Shown here one piece after another: positions 8,686 through 17,088 of a stretch of DNA of 64,000 nt. This DNA is from Opitutales bacterium (GTDB lineage Bacteria > Verrucomicrobiota > Verrucomicrobiia > Opitutales > UBA2987), in the NCBI GenBank assembly GCA_021772515.1, contig JAJFLU010000053.1, positions 62,001 to 126,000 on the forward strand, given 5' to 3'. The number at the start of each line of letters is the position of its first letter. The stretch's first letter is position 1. The notes beneath the pieces are model-generated. The model worked only from the letters and a program-made list of their open reading frames with translations. It ran no database searches and was not told where the DNA came from. The translations under genes were made by a program, and so were the position numbers.

Positions 8686-10035
8686 ATGTTCGAAAGTCTT
8701 CCGGGATTTCGCGACTTTTATCCCGATAGTTGCGCGGGCCGCAATCATCTCTTCAGGATATGGCGGCAAACGGCCAACTCATTCGGGTTTTCCGAATATG
8801 ATGCCCCCGTTCTCGAACCGCTGGACCTATTTAAGGAAAAAAGCGGCCCCGAGGTAGTTTCCCAGCTATTTGCCTTCAAAGACAAAGGGGGTCGCGAGGT
8901 GGCCCTGCGGCCTGAAATGACCCCCTCCCTGGCCCGTCTGGCGGGGGCCAAAGCCAGCAGCCTTCGACGCCCCATCAAGTGGTTTCACATTGGCGAGCAC
9001 TATCGCTACGAGAAACCACAGAGAGGCCGCCTGCGCGCGTTTTATCAGTTCAATGCCGATATTCTTGGCGAACCCGGCCCCGGCGCCGACGCCGAGCTAA
9101 TTGCCCTTTGCATCAAGAGTCTGACCGCCTTGGGTCTGACAGCGGAAGACTTTCGCATCCGTCTGAGCGACCGCGATATCTGGCTGCATTATATGGCGGC
9201 TTTCGGGATCGAGGGTGACTCCGCAGCTCAGGCTCTCGATATTATCGACAAACGGGAAAGAGTGGATCGGGGGGTTACCCTGGAAAAATTGGCACAGATT
9301 TTTGGAGATTCGGCGGAAGATTTTTTTAAAGATGTGGAGAGGCTTGGGAAGGCGAAGGATCTGAATCGCCTCAAGGATATTTTGCTTGGCCCGGATTCAA
9401 CCTGCAAAAGCGCGGGAAACAGTGATCAAATTTCGCAACGGCTGAATGATTGGAAAATGCTTCTGGATCAACTAGATGCGATGCAGTTGATGCCCTACCT
9501 GGAAATCGATCTGGGAATCGTGCGCGGGCTGGCCTACTACACGGGGTTTGTCTTCGAGGCCTTCGAGCGGGGGGGAGATTTGCGCTCCCTTGCCGGGGGT
9601 GGGCGCTATGATGGGTTGGTAAAAAAACTTGGCTACGACGATCTCCCGGCAACCGGGTTTGCCATGGGCGATGTTACCTTGGGCGACCTGCTCGCGCGGA
9701 AAAACCTTTTGGCCACTTTTATTTCAGCGCCCGATATTTTTGCGATTTTGGGTGGCGCCGAGGAGCGTAAAATTGCCCTGGCCGATATCCTCGCATTGCG
9801 CGAAAACGGGTTCAGGGTCGAATACGCGCTGAAAGAAACCGGGTTTGGGAAACAGTTCAAGCTGGCCGGGCAGTCTCGGGCAAAATTTGCTTTGATCTAC
9901 GGAGCGGAGGAGCTTGCCGCCGATTCTGTGAAAGTCCGCGATATGAATTCGGGAGCCGAGAAATTGATCCCCCGCGACCGCTTGAATACCGAACTTCTCG
10001 AAATAAGGGAAACCGGTATTCCCTTAGAAGAATAG
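8686..10035 (+). CDS. hisS: Histidyl-tRNA synthetase
   Basis: A 449-aa class II aminoacyl-tRNA synthetase that charges tRNA-His. The N-terminus LPGFRDFYPDSCAGRNHLF, motif 2 around RYEKPQRGRLRAFYQFNADI, the histidine-specific GLAYYTGFVFE and motif 3 region AGGGRYDGLVKKLGY are all present. A C-terminal anticodon-binding domain covers about residues 345-430. HisZ, the paralogue used as an ATP-phosphoribosyltransferase subunit, is less likely because the anticodon domain and both histidine motifs are intact. Its substrate tRNA gene (tRNA-His GTG) is also in this window at 42.3 kb, not adjacent. It lies 48 bp after the HU-type gene. Confidence 0.93.
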   Translation: MFESLPGFRDFYPDSCAGRNHLFRIWRQTANSFGFSEYDAPVLEPLDLFKEKSGPEVVSQLFAFKDKGGREVALRPEMTPSLARLAGAKASSLRRPIKWFHIGEHYRYEKPQRGRLRAFYQFNADILGEPGPGADAELIALCIKSLTALGLTAEDFRIRLSDRDIWLHYMAAFGIEGDSAAQALDIIDKRERVDRGVTLEKLAQIFGDSAEDFFKDVERLGKAKDLNRLKDILLGPDSTCKSAGNSDQISQRLNDWKMLLDQLDAMQLMPYLEIDLGIVRGLAYYTGFVFEAFERGGDLRSLAGGGRYDGLVKKLGYDDLPATGFAMGDVTLGDLLARKNLLATFISAPDIFAILGGAEERKIALADILALRENGFRVEYALKETGFGKQFKLAGQSRAKFALIYGAEELAADSVKVRDMNSGAEKLIPRDRLNTELLEIRETGIPLEE

Positions 10036-10127
10036 CTTTCATTCTCTCCCGCAGTAGGTTCATCCAGGGAAATTTCCTGGAATTTCGGCTTCATTTTAAT
10101 ATTTCGAGGCCGAATTATGTTTTGGAA

Positions 10128-10475
10128 ATGACGGTTCACGAGCTCAGTATTGCGGTGCCCGAAAAGAAGAAAGGACTTCTTAAAAGGCGCAAAGGCAACT
10201 TTGTCAGCCTGCCCAACCAGCGATACGTCGTCGATGGCAGCCTGGGGGAGGGCGGATTCAAAAGAGCTTGCCAACTTTTATGCGGTGAGGATTTCGGGGG
10301 CCGCTACCTTGATGCAGGCACTGTCGGGGCAATGTTGCCCAAGAAGATTATTCAGCAATTTATCGATCAATTTTATCGGCAGCCAGTGTATCAAAAAAGA
10401 GCCCGGAGAATGGTTGAGCCTCTCGACGCCGAGCAGAATTACTATTTATTGGCCACCGAGTGTATTGAGATTTAA
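10128..10475 (+). CDS. Small basic protein of unknown function
   Basis: I do not recognise this protein of about 115 aa. A TTG at 10122 is an alternative start; I prefer the ATG at 10128. The N-terminus is short and Lys/Arg-rich (PEKKKGLLKRRKGNF) and is followed by a mixed globular stretch (VVDGSLGEGGFKRACQLL, then LDAGTVGAMLPKKIIQQFIDQFY). It has no signal peptide or membrane segment. It sits between hisS and the acyltransferase gene on the same strand. Another frame over the same bases is also open but has poor amino acid make-up, so I left it out. Coding potential is moderate. Confidence 0.55.
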   Translation: MTVHELSIAVPEKKKGLLKRRKGNFVSLPNQRYVVDGSLGEGGFKRACQLLCGEDFGGRYLDAGTVGAMLPKKIIQQFIDQFYRQPVYQKRARRMVEPLDAEQNYYLLATECIEI

Positions 10476-10518
10476 AGACCGATTGTAAATTGATTGCGCG
10501 GGACGGTAAATTGCCCTA

Positions 10519-11346
10519 ATGGACAAAGGCTTACACACGGGGATCGTGCCCGGATTTGCCATGCACCCAATTTCTGAAGGAAACCTCTATCAAACGAGCG
10601 ACGCCAAAGTGTCGTTTCTGGCCCGCCTCTTTCCCTCGCTGGTATTCTACAGCAAGTTGAGCCTGCTTGTATTAAAGGCTTCGATATTAGCCAGTAAGGG
10701 CAAATACGCCGACGAGATTTGGGTCGATACGAGCGTGGGCGTGATGCGTGCTCTGGAGTCGGTCGGAGTACAGGTGGAAGTGGAAAATCTCTCCACCTTG
10801 CGCAATCTGTCTGAGCCCTGTGTATTTGTGGGAAACCACATGAGCACCTTTGACGGGTTTTGCTATCCGGGTATTATGAGGCCCTTTATCCCGTTCACCT
10901 TCGTCATCAAGGAAGATCTGGTGAAATTGCCTGTAATGAAACACATCTTCAGGAGCCGGAACCCCATTCTGGTGACCCGTAAAACTCCCCGCCAGGATCT
11001 GAAAGAGGTTTTGCAGGGCGGGGCCGAGCGGTTGGCGGGCGGACTTTCGATTATAATTTTTCCCCAAACGACTCGAACCACCGAGATCAAAGCCGAAACC
11101 TTTAACTCAATCGGGGTAAAATTGGCCCGGCGAGCTGGGGTGCCGGTCGTGCCGGTGGCGGTGCAATCCGAGGCATGGGGCTGTGGGAAATGGTTAAAGG
11201 ATCTCGGCAAAATAGACCCGAAAAAGAAAATACACGTTTGCTTTGGAGAACCTCTTCAACTGACTGGAAACGGACGCAAGGAGCACGATGAGATGTTTGC
11301 TTTTATAGAGGAAAAACTAAAAAGCTGGCGGAAATCCGAATCCTGA
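10519..11346 (+). CDS. PlsC-family acyltransferase (1-acylglycerol-3-phosphate acyltransferase-like)
   Basis: A 275-aa acyltransferase of the LPLAT superfamily, which transfers acyl chains to lysophosphatidate or related lipids at the inner membrane. Motif I, the catalytic HX4D, is GNHMSTFD. Motif III, normally FPEGTRS, reads FPQTTRT: the phosphate-binding Arg is kept but Glu is Gln and Gly is Thr. Motif IV is GVPVVPVAVQ. A hydrophobic stretch near residues 28-60 may be a membrane anchor. The altered motif III could mean a non-glycerolipid acceptor. It converges on the Rieske oxygenase gene, 77 bp between stops. Confidence 0.82.
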   Translation: MDKGLHTGIVPGFAMHPISEGNLYQTSDAKVSFLARLFPSLVFYSKLSLLVLKASILASKGKYADEIWVDTSVGVMRALESVGVQVEVENLSTLRNLSEPCVFVGNHMSTFDGFCYPGIMRPFIPFTFVIKEDLVKLPVMKHIFRSRNPILVTRKTPRQDLKEVLQGGAERLAGGLSIIIFPQTTRTTEIKAETFNSIGVKLARRAGVPVVPVAVQSEAWGCGKWLKDLGKIDPKKKIHVCFGEPLQLTGNGRKEHDEMFAFIEEKLKSWRKSES

Positions 11347-11423
11347 TTGGGTAGGGAAGTGAGATTGCGGTTCAGGAAACGCAGCATTCAGAACCAAGCC
11401 TCTCGTATCCCGCATCCTCCCTT

Positions 11424-12530
11424 TTATTCCTCCATCACTCTCAGGTATTCCTGGTCAAAAGCGGCCAACATGCTCTCGAGGTTGGCGTAGGGACCGGGTG
11501 CCGCGACCCTTGAGCGCAGCCCCGCCTGTGTCAGCTCGCAAACCCGCCAATCCTGCCCGTTGGTCATATCCCAAAATTCTACCGCTTGCTCCAGCCGAAA
11601 ATCCGGGTGGGCGAGGGCATCGGGGTGAAAAAGCCAATCGCAGTGGATATTGGTTACGCCCGTGCTTTGGCGCTCCAGCCTATGGGTTAAAACATAATCC
11701 GGGTGCAGGCTTAAAAACAGGTTGGGAAACAGGGTGTAGAAGTAAACCCGCTGCTTGTTTTCGCCGCTTACCAAAGTCGGCGCACAGGCTTGGCCGTTCA
11801 TGGTGAGACTTCCGCCAATCGGCTTTATGAACATGGGGCCACCGAGAAACGGGCCTTCCTCAAAGTCGTTGCTACTGTCCTTGTAGGGGGTGATCTGGTT
11901 TAAAAGCGGATGCACGGTCGGGCAGTGATAGCATTCGGAATAGTTTTGAAACAGCAGCTTCCAGTTGGCGCGGATGTTGTAAGTTTTGCGATGCGCCACC
12001 TGTAGTTCAGGAAGATGCCAATCGAGGAATTTTTCCATTATGGGGGCAAACGCTTTCTGAAAAGGTTCCGGATTTTCCGCGAAATTAATAAATACAAAAC
12101 CCTCCCAAGTTTCCAGAGCCACCTGTTGGAGCGGGTAGTCGGTTTTTGAAAACCCCTCGACATCGGCCATGTTGGGAGCGCCGGTCAATCTGCCATCGAG
12201 CGAATAAGTCCAGGCATGGTAGGGGCATTGAATGTTTTCCTTGAGGCGTCCGCTGGCTTCTTCACAGAGTTTTGTGCCCCGGTGGCGGCAATGGTTGTAA
12301 AAGGCCCGCAATTTCCGCTCGCGGCCCCTCACCAGAAGAATGTTCTCCCCCTCGATAACACGCTGGGTAAACTCCCCTGTTTCCCCGATTTTGCTTTCTC
12401 TGCCGACACATAACCAGCGGTTGCTGAAAATCTTGCCCCATTCCGCCTCATAAATGCCATCATCTTTGAAATAACGGGCGGGGAGGTTTTGGGTTCCGCC
12501 GCTTTTGCGAATATTGAGTTCAGGATTCAC
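11424..12530 (-). CDS. Rieske non-haem iron oxygenase, alpha subunit
   Basis: A 368-aa aromatic ring-hydroxylating dioxygenase-type subunit. The Rieske 2Fe-2S site is clear near residues 80-110: NHCRHRGTKLC then CPYHAW (CxH...CxxH). The mononuclear iron site is NYSECYHCPTVHPLL, with the third ligand likely in TNGQDW, followed by AGLRSRVAAPGPYANLE. The overall pattern resembles the choline/carnitine monooxygenase and related demethylase group (GbcA/CntA type) rather than biphenyl dioxygenases, but I cannot name the substrate. No reductase or ferredoxin gene is adjacent, so electrons must come from elsewhere. The PhoD gene starts on the other strand about 70 bp away. Confidence 0.85.
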   Translation of the reverse strand: MNPELNIRKSGGTQNLPARYFKDDGIYEAEWGKIFSNRWLCVGRESKIGETGEFTQRVIEGENILLVRGRERKLRAFYNHCRHRGTKLCEEASGRLKENIQCPYHAWTYSLDGRLTGAPNMADVEGFSKTDYPLQQVALETWEGFVFINFAENPEPFQKAFAPIMEKFLDWHLPELQVAHRKTYNIRANWKLLFQNYSECYHCPTVHPLLNQITPYKDSSNDFEEGPFLGGPMFIKPIGGSLTMNGQACAPTLVSGENKQRVYFYTLFPNLFLSLHPDYVLTHRLERQSTGVTNIHCDWLFHPDALAHPDFRLEQAVEFWDMTNGQDWRVCELTQAGLRSRVAAPGPYANLESMLAAFDQEYLRVMEE

Positions 12531-12601
12531 GGAAATAATGGAGGTTAAATTTATTGTCGCATTTCATTTACACAGCCGTGGGCATGATCCTATCATCTAC
12601 C

Positions 12602-14143
12602 ATGTTTCGGCCAAAAAATACAATCATCAAGCCTCTATCTTTTGCAAAGTGCTTACATTTATCGATTTCTTACCTGTTTTTCTCGATCCTCTGTTGCGAG
12701 GCAACTGCCGATCAGGAGCTATTGGGGCTTGCGCCGGTGACGCATGGAGTGGCCGTGGGCGCGGTGGGAGATGGGAGCGCCCTCATATGGTCCCGCACCG
12801 ATCGCGATGCCATCATGCATGTTCGTATTGAAAGCGAGGACGGGCATCCTCTTTTCGAAAAAACGGCTCCGGTGGTGAAGGAGCGTGATTTTACGGGCAA
12901 AATCAAGGTCATCGGACTGAAACCCGATACCGTTTATCATTATCAAGTTTGGTTCGATGCGGAAAACGGAAAACCATCAGGTAAATTTCCCGCTTCGCAG
13001 GGGAAATTCCGCACAGCGCCGCTGCCGACTGCGGCCAAGGCGGTAACCTTTGCCTGGACAGGGGATCTGGCGGGGCAAAATGTTTGCCGCGATGCCGAGG
13101 AGGGTTTCCCTGGTTTCAACGCCATAAATGCCCTCGATATTGATTTTTTTGTGGGACTCGGGGACATGATCTATGCCGACAATATCTGCGAGGAGATCGG
13201 AAAATACGGAAACCGGCAGGTGCCGGGAAATTTCCAGCCCGCCGCCAACATGAAGGACTATTGGGAGCATTGGAAATACAACCGGGAAGACACCGCCTAT
13301 CAACAATTACTGGCCAAAACGCCCTATTTTGTCGTTTGGGATGATCACGAGGTGGTCAATGATTTCGGGCCCTTGAAAGATACCCGGGACCATCCCCCCT
13401 ACGACCCCGGCGAGCATCTTTTGCCCCTTGGGCGACGGGCCTACGAGGATTACAACCCAATCGAGGAAAATCCGGATTCTCCCCATCGTCTTTATTACGC
13501 CTCGCAGTGGGGGAGCAATATCGAGGTAATTTTCATGGACAACCGCCAGTATCGTGATGCCAATATTTCAGAGGACGATCCCGCCCGCCAAAAAACCATG
13601 CTGGGCCGTGAGCAAGTCGTTTGGCTGAAGGAGAAACTGAGAACCTCTAAGGCCCTTTGGAAGGTCATCGTTTCCAGCGTGCCGATGTCCATTCCCACTG
13701 GCTGGCCTGCCACCGATGGCCGCGATGGGTGGGCTAATTTCGATATGGAAACCGGTTATGAAAACGAACTCCTCGACATAATCTCGTATATGAAAGGGCT
13801 GGAAAACCGGAATTATGTCTGGATCACGACCGATGTCCATTTCGCCGAGGTTTTTCGCTACACTCCATTTCCCGAAGATCCCTCATTCAATCTGCATGAA
13901 TTTGTGGTCGGCCCGATCAGCGCCGGTTTATTTCCCTCGCGGGATTATGATGCCACCCTCAACCCCGAAGTTCTATTTTTTCATGGCCCCGAAACCATGG
14001 ACTCCGTCAAGACTTGGGAGGAGGCCAAAAAGTGGTTCAATTTTGGAGTAATATCGGTCGATAAATCAGGAAAATTCACCGGCTCGGTGCGCGACACTTT
14101 CGGAACAATCCTCTACGAAACCACCTTGCTGCCGGAACGATGA
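12602..14143 (+). CDS. Secreted PhoD-family alkaline phosphatase/phosphodiesterase
   Basis: About 513 aa from the ATG at 12602; ATG 12584 or TTG 12554 are possible earlier starts. A signal peptide (core SISYLFFSILCCEATA) precedes a PhoD N-terminal fibronectin-like domain (about residues 40-150) and the metallophosphatase core: VGLGDMIYAD, VVWDDHEVVNDFG, FMDNRQYRDA and WITTDVHFAEVFRY. PhoD enzymes hydrolyse phosphomonoesters and diesters outside the cytoplasm with Ca/Fe cofactors, often for phosphate scavenging. No Pho box was identified. The stop overlaps the start of the next phosphatase gene by 4 bp (ATGA), so the two are translationally coupled. Confidence 0.88.
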   Translation: MFRPKNTIIKPLSFAKCLHLSISYLFFSILCCEATADQELLGLAPVTHGVAVGAVGDGSALIWSRTDRDAIMHVRIESEDGHPLFEKTAPVVKERDFTGKIKVIGLKPDTVYHYQVWFDAENGKPSGKFPASQGKFRTAPLPTAAKAVTFAWTGDLAGQNVCRDAEEGFPGFNAINALDIDFFVGLGDMIYADNICEEIGKYGNRQVPGNFQPAANMKDYWEHWKYNREDTAYQQLLAKTPYFVVWDDHEVVNDFGPLKDTRDHPPYDPGEHLLPLGRRAYEDYNPIEENPDSPHRLYYASQWGSNIEVIFMDNRQYRDANISEDDPARQKTMLGREQVVWLKEKLRTSKALWKVIVSSVPMSIPTGWPATDGRDGWANFDMETGYENELLDIISYMKGLENRNYVWITTDVHFAEVFRYTPFPEDPSFNLHEFVVGPISAGLFPSRDYDATLNPEVLFFHGPETMDSVKTWEEAKKWFNFGVISVDKSGKFTGSVRDTFGTILYETTLLPER

Positions 14144-14622
14144 AACGGCTCGACTTGCTCAGGCATGCCGAGGCAAGCTGGAATTATCGCGGCGTAGGGG
14201 ATATTGACCGGCCCCTCAATCAACAGGGCGAACGCGAAGCCGAGAAAATGGGCAAACGCTTATCCGAATATGGGTTATTGCCCGATCTAATCATCACAAG
14301 CCCCGCAAAACGCGCCCGCCAAACCACAAACATCGTCGCCGCCGCAATCGGCTATCAGAGGAGTGCTATCCTGAAAAAAGAAATGCTCTACGGGGCGAAC
14401 CTCGGGGAAATGTCCGCCTTCATCGAACAGTTGGCCGACTCACTCGACCACGTTATGATAACAGGCCATAATCCAACCTGGACGGAATTAGCCAATCTCC
14501 TCACCGGGGAAACCATTTTTAACATGCCGACCTGCGGCCTGGCCACAATCGAGCTAAACATCCCCACCTGGAAAGAACTCCACGAAACCTCCGGCAAACT
14601 CCTAAGTTTCGACCATCCATGA
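14140..14622 (+). CDS. SixA-like histidine phosphatase family protein
   Basis: A 160-aa protein of the histidine phosphatase (phosphoglycerate mutase-like) superfamily, close to SixA. The phospho-acceptor site is LDLLRHAEASWN with the RH motif at residues 8-9. The second Arg lies in SPAKRARQTT and the second His in MITGHNPTWTEL. SixA removes phosphate from phosphohistidines of signalling domains in E. coli; other members act on small phosphorylated metabolites. It overlaps the PhoD stop by 4 bp, which makes a joint role in phosphate metabolism attractive but unproven. It lacks a signal peptide, so it acts in the cytoplasm. Confidence 0.85.
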   Translation: MKRLDLLRHAEASWNYRGVGDIDRPLNQQGEREAEKMGKRLSEYGLLPDLIITSPAKRARQTTNIVAAAIGYQRSAILKKEMLYGANLGEMSAFIEQLADSLDHVMITGHNPTWTELANLLTGETIFNMPTCGLATIELNIPTWKELHETSGKLLSFDHP

Positions 14623-14735
14623 AAAGGGTGTTGCGTGTAAGTTCTTATAAATCGGGATTTACTAAAAGACTTGTCCTGCTTCGAGTCTGTCCATATATCT
14701 GCTGGTTTCTTCTAACTCTTTAATTTTCGCGGATT

Positions 14736-16724
14736 ATGCGTAGGATCATTGGAATTTTATCTTTTTTGTTACTTGTAAATTGGGTCGCGGGCGCCACGTA
14801 TTTGCCGTTTACCCCACAGGAACATGCGGATGCCTCCGACGCCATTTGCATCGCCACTGTCTCCGATTTGCAAACAGCTCGCAACCGGGCCACCGGGCAG
14901 GTTTGGACAAGAGTTCTCATCTCCGTTAATTACACTCTCAAGGGCAAATTTTCACGAGATGCCTACCTCTATTATCGGGGAGGCTTCTCCGGTGATGATG
15001 GCGAATATGATTCGCGCGCACCGACGCTGAAAGTTGGTGATGTGCGGATGTTTTTTCTGAAACTCGATAAAAAGGACAATACGCTCGCGCCGACCTATGG
15101 GTTTCCCAGCGTTGGCGAGGTTGCGCAGCCGACCGGGAGCCTGGGCCGCAGGGGCATTTATCTCACCCGCCAAGGCTATGGTCTGCTGTTGGAAATCAAT
15201 AAACATAACCTGAAAAATGGCCTTTCGGGGCTGGATGTGAGTGGCCAGGGAACCGTTCCCAATTCCGATGAGAATAAGAAAGACGGGAACGTAATCACGC
15301 CAAAAGTGGGGCCGGGATCTGAGTTTTCACCCAGTTCCGCCAACGGGAAAGGATCTCGCTTGATTACCGCCGACCGAGGGGAGCCGATCCCCTATGTAGT
15401 CGATTTGTTCAACCCCAATAATCTGGATGATGCCACCAGCAACCTGCTGCCGACCGGTATCAGTCGAGAACAGGCACTCACGGCGGTGTCCAATGCTCTG
15501 GCCGCATGGAGCGCGGTCACGTCGCTTAAATTTCGGTTCGATGGACTCCAGCGATTCGGTCAATCGGCCAGCACATTTAGCGCCGACGAAGAAATCCTGA
15601 GAATCCAGCTTCATGATTTTTACAACGACATAAACGATGGCTCGACGACGCTCGGAATCGGTGGAAGATTTTTCCAGACCAATAGTGCAGATTTTCCCCA
15701 AGGGAGTGTCAGCGGTCTTGGAGGGGTGGTCAATGGACTGGCTTTTAACTGGACGACGGATGCCTATTTGGTGCTGGAGCCTACGCGGTCATTTTTTGCC
15801 AATGAACCCCTGAATCTCGAGCAGGTGCTCACCCACGAGATTGGCCATAGCCTGGGGCTGGCCCACTCGAGTGAAAACTCCGGTGAAACCGATGGCTTTT
15901 TGAGTGGCGCAATCATGTATTTTTTGGCCGATAATGACTCCAATCGCGGCTCCGCATTGGGCAGTTATGATAGCGGGGCCATGCGTTTGGGCTATCCGAC
16001 GGACAACCTGCCCCCCTTCGGTTTCAGCCGGTTTGTTACCATCATTACCTCTTTTAGCGCACTCTCCAATCCCGAGGTCAATCAAATCACTTTGCCATTT
16101 ATCGATCTCGATGGCGACTCCGTGACGGCAAGTTTTCACGATCTCAGTGCAGGGACGGGACCGCACACGACTTTTGTTAGCGGCAACGGCACATTTACGC
16201 TAAATGGCAATAAAGTCTCCTTTGCACCGGCAGGAGCCTTCGGTGATAGCATTCTAACAAACCAGCAAATAATCGGAGGAACCTCCTTCGACAGCGCCTT
16301 CGTAACGCTTACTGATACGGCCAACAATACCTCCGCCGCCATGCAAATAAAAGTTATAGGTTTTGCTTTTGACGGCAACACGAGCGCCGCCGATGGGCTG
16401 CCGGACAGTTGGATAAGCGATTTTTCCGGGATCGGGGGGGTGAATGATGATTTCGACAAAGACGGCCTCTCAAATTTCGAGGAATACCTCGATGGGACCG
16501 ACCCCACCGACCCCAACTCGCGTTTCGGCCTGAGTAGTTTTGACGGGAATACGATTTCCTGGCGGGCCAACGAGTTCCTCCTCTACGAACTGCAAAAATC
16601 GAGCGATCTGGTCAATTGGGAACGGGTGGAAAGTTTTCTACCGAGGTCGGAAACCGGGACCGCAAAAATCCCCGCCGCAGCGGGAACCCCGTCCGAGTTC
16701 TACCGCATAATCCGCCACCGCTAG
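14736..16724 (+). CDS. Secreted matrixin-like zinc metalloprotease with C-terminal verrucomicrobial-type module
   Basis: A 662-aa exported protein. Residues 1-20 are a signal peptide. Residues about 20-160 form an N-terminal region of unknown role. The zinc site HEIGHSLGLAH lies near residue 367 within a matrixin/M10-like catalytic domain (LEQVLTHEIGHSLGLAHSS). A beta-rich segment (about 430-550) then leads to a C-terminal module: LPDSWISDF, a Ca-binding DFDKDGLSNFEEYLDGTDP, then YELQKSSDLVNWERV and a final FYRIIRHR. The same module, in changed form, ends the M6 and trypsin-like proteases nearby. I infer extracellular or surface proteolysis; the substrate is unknown. Confidence 0.8.
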   Translation: MRRIIGILSFLLLVNWVAGATYLPFTPQEHADASDAICIATVSDLQTARNRATGQVWTRVLISVNYTLKGKFSRDAYLYYRGGFSGDDGEYDSRAPTLKVGDVRMFFLKLDKKDNTLAPTYGFPSVGEVAQPTGSLGRRGIYLTRQGYGLLLEINKHNLKNGLSGLDVSGQGTVPNSDENKKDGNVITPKVGPGSEFSPSSANGKGSRLITADRGEPIPYVVDLFNPNNLDDATSNLLPTGISREQALTAVSNALAAWSAVTSLKFRFDGLQRFGQSASTFSADEEILRIQLHDFYNDINDGSTTLGIGGRFFQTNSADFPQGSVSGLGGVVNGLAFNWTTDAYLVLEPTRSFFANEPLNLEQVLTHEIGHSLGLAHSSENSGETDGFLSGAIMYFLADNDSNRGSALGSYDSGAMRLGYPTDNLPPFGFSRFVTIITSFSALSNPEVNQITLPFIDLDGDSVTASFHDLSAGTGPHTTFVSGNGTFTLNGNKVSFAPAGAFGDSILTNQQIIGGTSFDSAFVTLTDTANNTSAAMQIKVIGFAFDGNTSAADGLPDSWISDFSGIGGVNDDFDKDGLSNFEEYLDGTDPTDPNSRFGLSSFDGNTISWRANEFLLYELQKSSDLVNWERVESFLPRSETGTAKIPAAAGTPSEFYRIIRHR

Positions 16725-17088
16725 GCTTACACAGTGTGCCGCAGCCACTATGGCTGGCCGAAAGTTGAATCGGGTGAACCGGCCATTAAGCAAAAAATCA
16801 TACCTACCGGTAAAAGTGTGGTATATTACTGGAACCTATCTCAAATTCTGCATCATTCATCCGCGAATTTGAGATAGGTTCTATTGGATCTTTTAAATTT
16901 AACACTTGCGATGAGAATTAAAATACGGTTAAATAATTAACTTCCACGGGATATGCAAACCTGATGAATGCACAGTTTGGAGATTTGAAACGTAGATATT
17001 TCCTGACGCGCTTCATCGACAATACTGGAATACATTGAGCGATAAAGAAAATTTTCCGGCTCCTGCGCTTGAAATTCCTTGTGTGGCG
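16725..17088. other. Intergenic stretch holding a long perfect inverted repeat
   Basis: This gap of about 360 bp separates the matrixin-like and M6 protease genes. It is AT-rich near its end and contains the 17-bp inverted repeat listed separately. No convincing ORF, tRNA or riboswitch was seen. Confidence 0.6.
16832..16881. repeat. Perfect 17-bp inverted repeat with 16-nt spacer
   Basis: GAACCTATCTCAAATTC (16832-16848) is exactly complementary to GAATTTGAGATAGGTTC (16865-16881). The spacer is 16 nt. There is no T-run directly after the right arm, so it is not a classical intrinsic terminator, although it lies 108 bp after the matrixin-like gene. It could be a transcript-end hairpin, a dyad operator or a small mobile remnant. 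No second copy was noticed in the window. Confidence 0.7.

Noticed and set aside
10150-10488. 112-codon frame overlapping the small basic gene after hisS
   Set aside because: It is in another frame of the same bases, with many Ser, Arg and Cys and poor codon use. The 10128 frame looks more protein-like, although neither is certain.
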